Origin: Trichodelitschia bisporula
Lineage: Eukaryota; Ascomycota; Dothideomycetes; Phaeotrichales; Phaeotrichaceae
Direction: 5' to 3'
NCBI GenBank assembly: GCA_010356995.1
Contig: ML996702.1
Coordinates: forward strand, 551,844-615,843
Length of the DNA stretch: 64,000 nt
The position numbers and the translations under genes were made by a program. This document shows, in pieces, positions 34,055 through 44,400 of the stretch (positions within the stretch are counted from its first letter, which is position 1; each line of letters begins with the position of its first letter). The notes beneath the pieces are model-generated. The model was not told the origin of the DNA, searched no databases, and saw only the letters and a list, made by a program, of their open reading frames with translations.

Positions 34055-36054
34055 ATGAACGTTTCACACCTGCTCGCGGACGACAAACCGCAGCAAGGTG
34101 CGATGACGAACCTTGAGCCACACTTCAGGCCCAACGTCGACACCGATATGGTGAATGCATATCCATCGGAGTCAAATGGACAGAATGACAGGATGACATG
34201 CCGCTCGTCTTCGCATTCTGATTCGACTCTACTAGAATCAAGGTATACACCGCCGCAAGAGAAGAAGGTTGGAAAGAGCGTTACGTTTGAGTATCTCATG
34301 TCTGAACCGCTTGAGCGAAAAGCCCGCCTGCCGATGAGAGTCAAAATCTGGCCTCACGACTGCACTGAATCTATCATTGCCACGGTCAAGAACTTCTATG
34401 GCCTCTACGATGGCAACGGTATCAGCTTCGAGGACAAGCACGGCAACACTCTGATTGCCCAGTACGATAACTTTTACCACGACATGACAGTCTATGTTCG
34501 TGTAGTCGAGGGTATCAACCCGGCGGGCACGCCTCGCAATTCGGCGTCGCCCAAGCGGCGGCGCCTTGAGCCTCCCTTTGAGCTGCAGCCCGGGCGCGAC
34601 ATCTCGAGGCCTTCTTCGCGCGCTCTTCTCAAACGAAGCACCTCCCCCACCGCCAACCGCAGCCAACGCAGCGTCTCAGCTAGTACTAGCGCGAAGTTCC
34701 GCTCGCGCCCGAATCTCAAAGGCCAGGGCAGCTCACATGGAAGTCTGGTGGATGCCCACGGTGACGGACACGACGGTAGCGACAGCGAAGGCGGCAATGG
34801 ATCAGTCACTAGCTCGCGCCGTGGCAAGGTCGATGTTTTGGCGAGCGCTGAGATCAGCGTCGATAACATTGTCGAGGGTGGGCGGCGCAAGCGCCCGCGG
34901 TTCGATAGCTCAGTATGTTTTGACTCGTCTTTGTCACGAAACTTGCTAATAGAATGTAGGAGCTGCCACTGTTCGTGCCGTCGCAGGTGCCCATGCACAC
35001 CTCGCAATCTTCCATTTCGCCCCAGCGCCGCGTCAGCAACAACGGCGCGTCTCCCTACCAACCCCCATACCATCAGCCGTTTGCCTACACACCTGCTCTT
35101 CCTTCCCCGCAGAGCAACGGGCAACTGGAACAATGGCATATGCCGAGTGGATCTGCGTACGCGCAGGGGAACGGAGCTCGCCACCGTGGGAGCTTCCAGT
35201 ATGGCGGGCCGCGTCCTGGCTACGGGCCTACTCCAGATCCCAGCATCAGCGTGATCTCAGACGAGGACGTCGCATTTCAGCTCATGCGTCTGGGTGATGC
35301 GTCTAACTTCTCGTCACATGGCCGCCTGTCGGCCTCTACGGTAGACGATGCGCTCAGCGGCAAGGCCGAAGTGGCTTCTTCTGCGGGCGATGCCAGCGAT
35401 GAGGAGGCCCCCCACAACTGCACCCAGCCGAACGGCGGGCGCTACGAAAGCGAAGAGTACCACAGCGGTGAAGATTGTGACGACCATCGCGATGGGTCTT
35501 TCAAGGGGGAGAGCGACGGTCTCCAGCCCGAGGCAAACGGGTTCGCCAAGCCTCTGGAACCCAAGACGAATGGCGTGCCGCAGCGTGCTCGCTCCACCAC
35601 AGCTCCGCGCAAAATCTTGAAGCCTGCTAAGATCCGGACGCAGGCTCCCGGCAAGACCAAGGTCAAGACGGAGCCGGGCGCTAAGATGCCCATGTCGCCG
35701 GCGTCGCTGCCGGCACAATCACGCAAGACGTCGGCGGCCTCGGCCGCTGCCAAGATTGATCTCGGGCCCGACGAGGAAGATCTATCGAGCAAGCCGCGCT
35801 GCCAGCGCTGCCGCAAGAGCAAGAAGGGATGTGATCGCCAGCGTCCCTGTGGCCGGTGCCGTGACGCTGGACTTACCATCCATGACTGCGTCAGTGAGGA
35901 CGAAGGAAATGGCCGCAAGGGACGTTACGGACGGCATATGGGGGTGATCATTAAGAAGGACCAGCCCATGGCCATCGAGGCGCCTCTCACCGGCATAACG
36001 ACATCCATGGCGCCCCCTCCGCTCGCCGGCAACAACAAGAAGCGCAAGCGGTAG
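34055..36054 (+). CDS. Zn2Cys6 protein with PB1-like N-terminal domain and C-terminal zinc cluster
   Basis: Probable nuclear transcription regulator. Exons 34055-34912 and 34960-36054 give 650 residues; the intron is 47 bases. Residues about 95-150 (from MRVKIWPHDC, through IIATVKNFYGLY and GISFEDKHGN, to VYVRVVEG) resemble a PB1/ubiquitin-like fold, a protein interaction domain. A nuclear localisation-type run PKRRR follows. The middle is Ser/Pro-rich and disordered, with SVISDEDVAFQLMRLGDASN as a likely conserved helix. The zinc cluster lies unusually near the C-terminus, about residues 567-595: CQRCRKSKKGC, then CGRC, with the last Cys after nine residues (RDAGLTIHD), giving C-x2-C-x6-C-x5-C-x2-C-x9-C; the last spacing is longer than usual. 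A basic tail KKRKR ends the protein. I recognise the architecture but not a characterised orthologue. Confidence 0.88.
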
Positions 36055-37209
36055 ATGATGCACTGACTTAGGGACGACTTTACGAATCGGGACCCGCCCC
36101 ATGGTTACACGGCCTCACGGCCGCTGCTACACCCACGCGAATGATTTAATGTCTTTTTTTCCTTGCTGTCGGTCTTTACTTGTGATTTTCTCTATCTGCT
36201 CTGCGTGGACAATCTAGCTTGGATAGCCTCGACCCGGTGGCCGTTGCAATTGTGACAGAACGGGAGAGGAATGTCGGGTTAGTTGCGTTCATGCCTGTGT
36301 TTTTCTGCGGGGTTATGATGGTGCTTATCGGTTGTGATCTTTCCTACGGCGTCTTTTGTCTGGATGTGGGGAATCAGCGTAATGCTGGGGGAACGGGATG
36401 GGATGGCTCGGCTCTGGAGGCGGTGTGGGGAATAGGTGGGGGAAAGGGGTCGGGTCCAGAATGGTCATTTCGCTTGATGTCTTTGGCTTTGGTACTTTGG
36501 CTTTCCGATTTGCGAGGAATGTTTTCAATCGCTGGGGTTTCGGCGCGGTTGTGGTTAGATGCACGCAGCAATTCATGAAAGCTATTTCTCAGGAGAGTGA
36601 CGGATGACGGATGACAATGACCACGATTTGCGCCTGAGGCAGGGGCTTGTTTAAGGCTGAAAGAGGCCTGAGGAAGATTTCAAGCCACATTGCCGCCCCC
36701 AGGAGATCGGACGGATGGCGGCCCGCCTAAAATAGCACAGCCACCCACCCGCGGCCCCCACAGATACGGTATTAACCCACAAGTCCGTCCGCTAGTCGGG
36801 TGTCAAGCTCAACGTCAGAGGATCAGCAACTTGGACAAAACATCTTCAATTTCCGCACCGCGCCATTCACATCCGCCGTTCAGAGAGATTGTCAAAGGAG
36901 CCGCTGGTTCATCGTCGACCGCGCGCGTACGACGAACCTCTCGCCCGCTGGTCTCGCGCCCGCTGGCTTGCGCCCGTGGCTTCCCCCGTGGCTGCCAAGC
37001 CGGCCCGCAGCCGCCGCGCTAAGCTGCCGGTCTGTTTGAGGTGGGGAAAACAACGAGGCTGTGCCACCATTGGTTCCCTGTTTGAGGGGGGACGTCGTGC
37101 GTTTCTTCACCACTGTTGTTTGGGTTGTTGTTGTTTGTTGTTGTCGTCCTTACTCCATCTCTGAGACGCTGGAGCTGGAAACGACGTGAGTGTGTTACAG
37201 CTGGCAAGC
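36055..37209. other. Intergenic region
   Basis: About 1.15 kb holding the 3' end of the Zn2Cys6 gene and the promoter of the transglutaminase-fold gene. No further gene is supported. A TTG-rich stretch at 37100-37145 and an AG preceded by GTGTTAC at 37199-37200 suggest that a leader intron may end just before the ATG. Confidence 0.5.
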
Positions 37210-39148
37210 ATGGCCCCCGACGCCACCATGGACGACACCCCCCGCACCTCCATCCAGGCCCGCATCGCCGCCCTCCGCCTCGACCAGGTCGGCCGCAATT
37301 CTCCCCCCGATGCTGCCGCTGCGAAGAAGAAGCCCCCGCCGCCGCTGCCCAAGCGCCCGGCGGGAGACCGCCGCACCGAGTCTGTCCCCGTTCCGCCTAC
37401 CGCGAACCGCACAATCGGCAATACACCGTCTGGCGCCGTCCCCGCCCCAAGCGGAGCGGCTACACCCCCCCTCCCCCCCCGCCGCTCCTCAATCACGCCC
37501 ACGAACACTCCCCCAGCCCTACCGTCCCGCCCGCCCTCGCGCGTCCTAAGGAACCAGTCCTCGGCGAGCAGTCTCGCGTCCACGCTGTCGAACCGCACGA
37601 CCACCTCCGTCAACTCGCAGACCTCTGTCCCGCGCATCCGCGCCCCGGAATATGACCCAGCGATCCTGCCCCCGCTACCCGAGCGCCGCAACACAGGCGA
37701 GGCAGAACGTATCCCCCTCCGGCCTACGGTCTCTGCTCCCGGTGCCGTACCCCGCGCGAATGGGGTGCCGAAACTCCCGTCCCGGCCCCCGCTTCCGGCA
37801 CGGAGGGATACGCAGGATGCCGACCCCGCACCAATCCAGCGCCCGCGCCGGTCCCCGCTTGACTACGCCCTGAACAAGAGCACTGGCGTCCCACCCCCCG
37901 TACCCGTCGCGCGACCGGAAGCCGCTGCCGCTAAACCGCCTCCCGTCCCGCTGGCCTCTAAGCCTAATGTCGCCGCCCAGGCCGCTCAACCCATCGCAAG
38001 CAAACGTGCGGGCGAGTGCCTGAAGTGCCGGGACTTCAGTGCCGTCGATGCGCACGCCGCGCGTTTTCCACGGGAGGCCATCCCCTCACACGACGTCGGC
38101 TGGCTTGCGCGTGCCCTGACCGAGCCGTTCAACTCAGACACGGACAAAGCTAGAGCGATATTCACATGGCTGCATCACAACGTAGCGTATGACACACAGG
38201 CCTTTTTCAGTGGTAATTTGCAGGCGAGTACGCCCGCCGGGACGGTGGCGAGTGGACTCGCGGTGTGTGAGGGGTATGCGGGTCTTTACGCTGCGTTGGC
38301 GGCGAAGGCGGGGTTGCAGGCTGTTGTTGTTGGGGGCGATGGGAAGGGTGAGTGCTTCTTCTTTGTAGTTGTGGTGTGGTGCTGATGAGACAGGTTACGG
38401 CCACACACCTCTTGGACCGGGAGACCCTGTTCCGCCTCGAGGTGCGGCAAATCACGCCTGGTCCGCCGTGCGCATCGACGGAGGGGAATGGAAACTGCTC
38501 GACGCGTGCTGGGGCGCGGGCGTAGTCAACGGCCCCAACGAACCGTACAAGAAATCCTTCAACCCAAGTCAATTTACGATGAGCAACGACGAGTTCGGAC
38601 TCACGCATTACCCGTTCGACGACAGGTATTTCTTCCGCGACGACGGCCGCCGGACCATCTCTTGGGAAGAATACAAAAGATCCGATGCCGGCGGCGAGCC
38701 CGTCACCGTATACACAGGCGCGCAGGACATACACGGATTCGACGACAAGAGCTTCGAGCCGCACTTCAAGGCCATCCCCGTGAACGGCCCGGAACCGAGT
38801 GTGCGGTTTGCGTGGCATGCGGTGTGTGCGCACTGGGATCATGAGGCAAGGGGACATGGGAAGCCGTATCTGTTTCTCATTGAGCTGAAGGACGACAAGG
38901 GCGAGCCGGTGTTTCAGCCCGTGCAGAGTGATGGGTATTGGTGGTGGGCGGATGTTAGTCGGCGGGATTTGGAAAGGGTGGGAAGGGGGAGGGATGTTAA
39001 GGCTATGTACCTCCAGAAGCGGATGGATCGGGATGGGAGGGGACTCACGATAAAGGAGTGGGAGAGTGGGTATCCGAGGGGGAAGTGGAGGCAGGGGAAT
39101 TGGACGAGTTGGCAGTTTAATAGCGTGGCGTGTTGGACGCTGGTTTAG
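37210..39148 (+). CDS. Transglutaminase-like (TGc) domain protein
   Basis: Exons 37210-38347 and 38394-39148 give 630 residues. The N-terminal 270 residues are Pro-rich, with polyproline stretches of the kind bound by SH3 domains (KKKPPPPLPKRP) and a helix TSIQARIAALRLDQVGR at the start. The transglutaminase core follows from about residue 285: LTEPFNSDTDKARAIFTWLHH, then Cys353 in GLAVCEGYAGLYAAL, His400 in NHAWSAVRI and Asp416 in LLDACWG, so the papain-like Cys-His-Asp triad is complete. The fold is shared by fungal Cyk3-type cytokinesis proteins and animal kyphoscoliosis peptidase, but no SH3 domain is seen here, so neither function is assigned. The ATG at 37228 (GCCACCATGG, an ideal context) is an equally likely start. 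Intron 46 bases. Confidence 0.85.
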
Positions 39149-39315
39149 AGAGTGGGGGAGGTGAGGTTGGGTGGTATGGAGGCTGCATCATGACACGAAA
39201 TTGGACCGTACTGCCCTCCGTCGCCTCGTAGGCACTCAAGATTGCACATTGATGCCGTAGTCACTTTCTTAGATGCCAGGCCAAAAAAGAGCTTCCATCC
39301 CAACTCTAGAAAGAC

Positions 39316-39320
39316 AAAAA
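39316..39320 (-). terminator. RNA polymerase III terminator (T5)
   Basis: A run of five T on the minus strand begins five bases beyond the discriminator base of tRNA-Ser(GCU), the usual simple terminator of RNA polymerase III. Confidence 0.8.
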
Positions 39321-39324
39321 GAAT

Positions 39325-39426
39325 CGACAATGGCAGGATTCGAACCTACGCTCCCGAAGGAACTGCCTTACAACCCGATGAATCGGAGATAGCAGGGCAG
39401 CGCGTTAACCACTCCGCCACATTGCC
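39325..39426 (-). tRNA. trnS(GCU): tRNA-Ser (anticodon GCU), with intron
   Basis: Read on the minus strand from 39426: acceptor GGCAATG pairs with CATTGTC (one G-U pair), discriminator G at 39325; D-arm GCG/CGC around GAGTGGTTAA; anticodon stem CTGCC/GGCAG; long variable arm TTCCTTCGGGAGC typical of tRNA-Ser; T-arm GTAGG-TTCGAAT-CCTGC. The loop is CU-GCU-A followed by a 21-base intron (39369-39389) at the standard position after base 37, then A38. The anticodon bases are 39391-39393. Confidence 0.93.
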
Positions 39427-41485
39427 TAATCGATAAAGATTGAAACATTTTATGCATACATGTACCGTGCAAAGCAAACCGGGAGGAGAGCGTCTGTCGT
39501 TCCTGCTGCGGTGAGATGGGATGCTGCCACTCTACAACTACAGGGCTGAAATGCGGGCTTCTGGGCCACAGACTCGCAATACTACGGCTACGATCTCTAC
39601 GGTAACTCTCCTGCCAGGCCTCAGTCCTGTTCCTGGCCAACAAAGCGCCAGACCGGAACACAGCTCAAGCCCATCCGGCCGCGCCGAAGACGAAGCCATG
39701 CGCACCACAGCACGCCCATCCCATCGCGACACCCTGCCCCGCGCCACCCCGCCAAAGCCAGCCGCGCCGCGCCCCGCCACGAGGCGTCCAGATCGCAGCT
39801 GCAGAGCACAACTGTGAGGTCTGCCGTCGACAGCGCAGCACCAACACCAGATGGCAGGGACTGTCGGGAAGCCAGCACAAGGCGGGGCGAAGCGGTCGAT
39901 ACCGTGCCTGCAGGGTACGTCGAGCTTACGGCGCAAGGCGCGGACGAGGCTCAAGGTCTATGCGAAAATATCGTAGCCACCCCATCCGCGAAGACGCAGA
40001 AGCGGGACGACGATGATTTTTATAAGTGGCCCGCGGCTGCTGTGAGTGTGCCAATCGGGGCGGGCCACGAACGCGGCCGGGATCGCTCAGCTGTGGCCGC
40101 TACGATGGCGGGCAGTGGGCTGCGGGGAGACGGCATGCTGTTGTATGAGATGCAGGTGTCTTGCGCGCTAGATTGCGGCTGGTGTGGACTGCTGCGCGGC
40201 GGAATTTTTCGGGCTTTGGTGGTTGTGCGCTGGAGATCGGGCTGCTTTGTACGAGGCCGAGGGCTTGGGCCGAGGCCGGGAAGCTACCTGGAAAAGTCGT
40301 GGCCGTTCGGCGTAGTCGCTTTGGCGTATCCAAGCGGCCACAACTTTATCGGACAGCCCCTGGCCGGTCGTGCCGGCAGCTGGGCATCGGAATTGTGGCA
40401 TGCGATTGCGCCAGCGTACGATGTCCCGAGAGCGTGGATTTACTACGGTACTGTATGTCGATGTCTCGACGACGAGGATGAATCCACTGTGCTTCTCCGC
40501 GCTGTGAGGTTGCGCTGAGCGTGTCGACGGAATCACGCATTCCCGTGGAAGCAAACCGATATCACGACGTTTAAGTCTTGACCTGCATACGTCATAGGCT
40601 CTTGAATCCACGGTACACGTCCCGGTTGCCTGTCCGACCGGCTTTGGAGGCATTTTTGGTCATTCCTGGACATCCTGGGCCTTCAATGCTTTATGCTCGA
40701 GCGAAAATACATCATAGCAGCTGATAGAAAAATGCCTACATCCAGCGTAGTTCGACACGATCAATGGAGTCGGTCCGGAGCTGCGGAAAATGTCGGCGGG
40801 CTTTGATGGTTCGGCCATCCCGGTTCCTCTTCCGCGCTCGGCGTCAAGTTCCTGCCCAACGCAATGCACTGGACAAGCCGAGGCGTCCATGTTACTGCCT
40901 TCCGGTTCTTTTATCTTATTTTTTTTTTGGTTCCGGCTAACGGCAAGGCCGGAGTGTTCGAGTGCAGTGATTGACCCTTCCAGCTTGGGGGATGATCATC
41001 AGATGCGCTGGGCGTGACGGGTAAGTGGTGGTCTGGAATGCCGCAGGATTGGAGGGAAAGAAAGAGGGGGTTGATTGACATGATTGACGCGCAGGGTGAG
41101 GCGATTGCCTTGTTTACCTGCTCCGGTCAGTTATCATGGGTTGATGGGTTGATCGGTTGATGGGATGATCCACTCGTTGGTCGCTACGACTAGACCGAAG
41201 CCCTTCTGTGCCCCGCAGCTGCTGTCTTCAAGCCTTGGAAATGGCGTTATCTTTTCACTAGTCTTCAGCTCTCCCAGTCCCTCTACCAAATCTCCAGACT
41301 CTTCTCTTTGCGTCTCGTGCGCTCGTCACACCTGAACCTCCTTTCTTCCATCCTCACCCTTTGCCCTCGTCATACACAGGCGATTATGATGTCCTTCCCA
41401 CTTTGAGACTGATCTGCACCCCGCTGCATCGCACACTCCTTCCCCTCACATCACCACGGAACACCCATCACCTACCGACACAGCC
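39427..41485. other. Intergenic region
   Basis: About 2 kb without a supportable gene. A frame at 39814-40518 (plus) has no recognisable pattern. The last 250 bases before 41486 are CT-rich and probably form the promoter and leader of the coiled-coil gene. A GTAC motif lies at 40445-40455. Confidence 0.5.
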
Positions 41486-44400
41486 ATGGACCGCTCAATC
41501 TCCTACCTCGCCGCAAAGCGCTTCAAGCGCAACGACTCCTCCCAAACAAAGCGCGACACCAGCCCCTCCCCCTCCTCCTCATCAACTCTGCACCCACCTT
41601 CCCCCCTCCGCAACCGCACCGTCAGCTCCCCGGCCCACATCCCCCGCCCGGCATCCCCATCGCCCTCCCTCTCCCACAGCACTATCTCGGCCACACCCTC
41701 AGAACTAGAACGCGAACTAGAATCCAACCTCTCAGCCCTCGGCCACGTCGGCATCGTCAAGTTCCAGCGCGATCGCCTCAAGGCCGAGCTCAGCACCCAG
41801 CGCGCCGTCGCCCAGCGCCATGCCACTACCGCGAGCGCGCTGCGCAAGTTGGCTCTTAGGCTGGCGGTGCAGATCGGCGTGAGGGAGGCGAGGATTCGTG
41901 CGCAGAGTGAGGCGCTGAAGGGGGCACGGGGCGCGGCGTACAAAGCGGAGAGGAGGAGAGAGGATGTGGTGCGTGATCTGGTAGGGAAGTTGGAGGGGGT
42001 GGAGCGGAGGGGGGCGGAGCTCGTTAGGGCGCTGGACGGGAGGAGTCGTGGTAAGTTCTTTCTTTTGTCTGTTGGTTTCGTTGAAAGGAGTTGGGCTGAG
42101 ATGACACAGGCCAGCCGCTCGACATCTCGTATATGACCCCGCCGCTGTCACCCCCTCAGAGCCCCGATACCCGCAAGTTGAGGCGCGTCCCGACTGGGTA
42201 TATCAGTTCACAACCTCAGAGGCAGCAGGATATGCTGGCTGTGTGCGAGGCGCGTGTACACGAACTGCTCTACGACTATGCGGCTGTTGAGCGCTCGGTT
42301 GCCGAGCTGCGTGCTAGCGAGGCATCGCTCAGGGGAAGTCTTGGGTCACAGAGTGCACAGATGATTACACTGGAGAAGGAAAAGAGGGCACTAGAAGAAC
42401 GAGTTAGGAAGGCAGTGAGGGAAGTTGAGAACCTGAAAGGGGCTTTAGTGGAACGGGATGGTGCGGTTGCGGGGTTGAAAGAGAAGAAGCGTGAGTGGGA
42501 CAGCATGCGGAGAGACTTTATACATCAGATCAAGAGTCTGAATGAAGATAAGGATGAGCTGGCGAAGACGTTGGAAGGTGTGCTGGACGACCTGGACAGG
42601 CTGAAGGGAGATCTCGGCGCGAACGTACAGCATATCGAGCAACTTGAGCATGAGAAAGTGGATCTTGAGGGCCAGCTACGGAACCGCGCGGCGCAGATCG
42701 AAGCTCTGGAAGGGAAGGCGAACGATACCGAAGCGGACCTCGCAAAGGCGCTCGCCAACCTTACCGACCTCGAAACTCGTCTCAAGGATACAGAGTCGCG
42801 TCTCACAGCCTCGCAGCACTCCAGCAGCAAAGTCGAAGCCGAACTTGCCGCCGTGCAGGAATCCCTATCGAGCGTAACGACATCCCACAGCGAACTGCTC
42901 CAAGAACTAAAGGATGAGCACGAGAAACTGCTTGCAGTGCAAGAATCCGAAAAGGCCCTGCAAGCCGCCGCTGAGAAGGACAAGCACACAATCTCCGGCC
43001 TAGAGTCCGACAATATACAAGTCAAACAGCGCGCGGATTGCACCCAAGGCCAACTCGACTCGGCACTGGCCACACTGGCCAACTTCGCGCAGGAAGATTC
43101 TCGGCTGCAGCACCGTCTTCGCGCTGAGGTTGACCGCTCCCTCGAACTCGAGGCCGTGGAGGCCGCGCTCAAGACTGAGGTATCCTCCGCACAGGAATCG
43201 ATCTCAGATCTCGAGGCCCGTGTCGCGTATCTGCAGGCACGGCTCGGGGAAGAGCAAGAGCGGAGCCGCGAGCATGCTGCCGGTAGCGAGGACAAGTCCC
43301 GCGAACTGGAGGCTGCGCACTCGTCTCGCGAAGCACTACAAGCCGAGCTCGATAGCACTCGCAAGGAACTCGAGCAAGCGCACGCAGAATTTGATTCCCG
43401 GCTACAGCAGAGCCTTCGCGCCGAAGTCGACCGCTGCCTTAAACTGGAAGCCGTGGAAGCAACCCTCAGGACCGAGATGTCCTCCGCGCAGGCCTCGATC
43501 TCAGATCTCGAGGCCCGCATCGCGCATTTGCAGGCACAGCTAAAGGAGGAGCAATCGCGCAGCCGCGAGCATGCAGCCGGCGGTGAGGACAAATCCCGCG
43601 AACTAGCAGCTGCGCACTCGTCTCGCAAGGAACTGGAAGCCGAACTGGACACCGCACATAAGGAACTCGAGCAAGCGCATGCCGACTTCAATGCCCGCTT
43701 GAGCGCGCTCAAGACATCGGAAGATGCCCTGCGGCAAGAACTCGCTGATGCAATGGCCCGGCTCGCGGAGGTCCTGGCCTACGGCTCGGAGCTCGAGGCG
43801 AAGCTTGGAGCTGAACGGGAACGGGTCGAGGGCCTCGAGGGCGAGGTCGCGAACGCTCATATCCGGACTGAGGAATTGGAGCAGCTACGTCAAGGGTTGG
43901 TTGCGGAGCTCGAGGACACGAAGGCCGAGGTACGGAAGCTGGAAGCTGAGCGATCGGCCCTGGAGTCTGGTCTTGAGAAATCCACGCGCGAAATCGAAGA
44001 CTCGAGACGCGAGAATGCGGATCTGAAAGCCCGACTTCTCGAAGAAGAGGCGAAGTCCAATGTTGTACGGCCGGATCTGACCGAGGAACTGGACCAGCTG
44101 CGTCAGCAACTCGACGACGTGATCAAGTTGCGCGACCAGTACAAACAATCGACTGTCGGGGGCGAACAGCGCCTTTCAGAGCTCCAGCGCCAGTTGCACA
44201 GCCTGCAGACACAGGTCGTGAACGCGAAGGAGCGCGAGGCCGAGTTTAGTGTCCATCTAGCGGCGGCGCGGAGTGAGGCCGAGTGCCAGGGGCAGTTGGC
44301 TGAGGCTGCGAGTAAACAGTTGCTCGAGCACCAGGAGCGGCTTGCGGAGATGGAGGCGCAGATCACAGATATTCGGACGGGAGAGGAGAAGCTGAAGGCC

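Noticed and set aside
39814-40518. 234-codon plus-strand frame
   Set aside because: Composition changes along its length and nothing resembles a protein domain; not strong enough to list as a gene.
42525-43712. 395-codon minus-strand open frame
   Set aside because: It lies antisense to the coiled-coil gene, is rich in Ser/Arg/Ala from the complement of Glu/Leu/Ala codons, and has no domain pattern. It is a shadow of biased codon use; 45294-46262 and 46906-47463 are the same.
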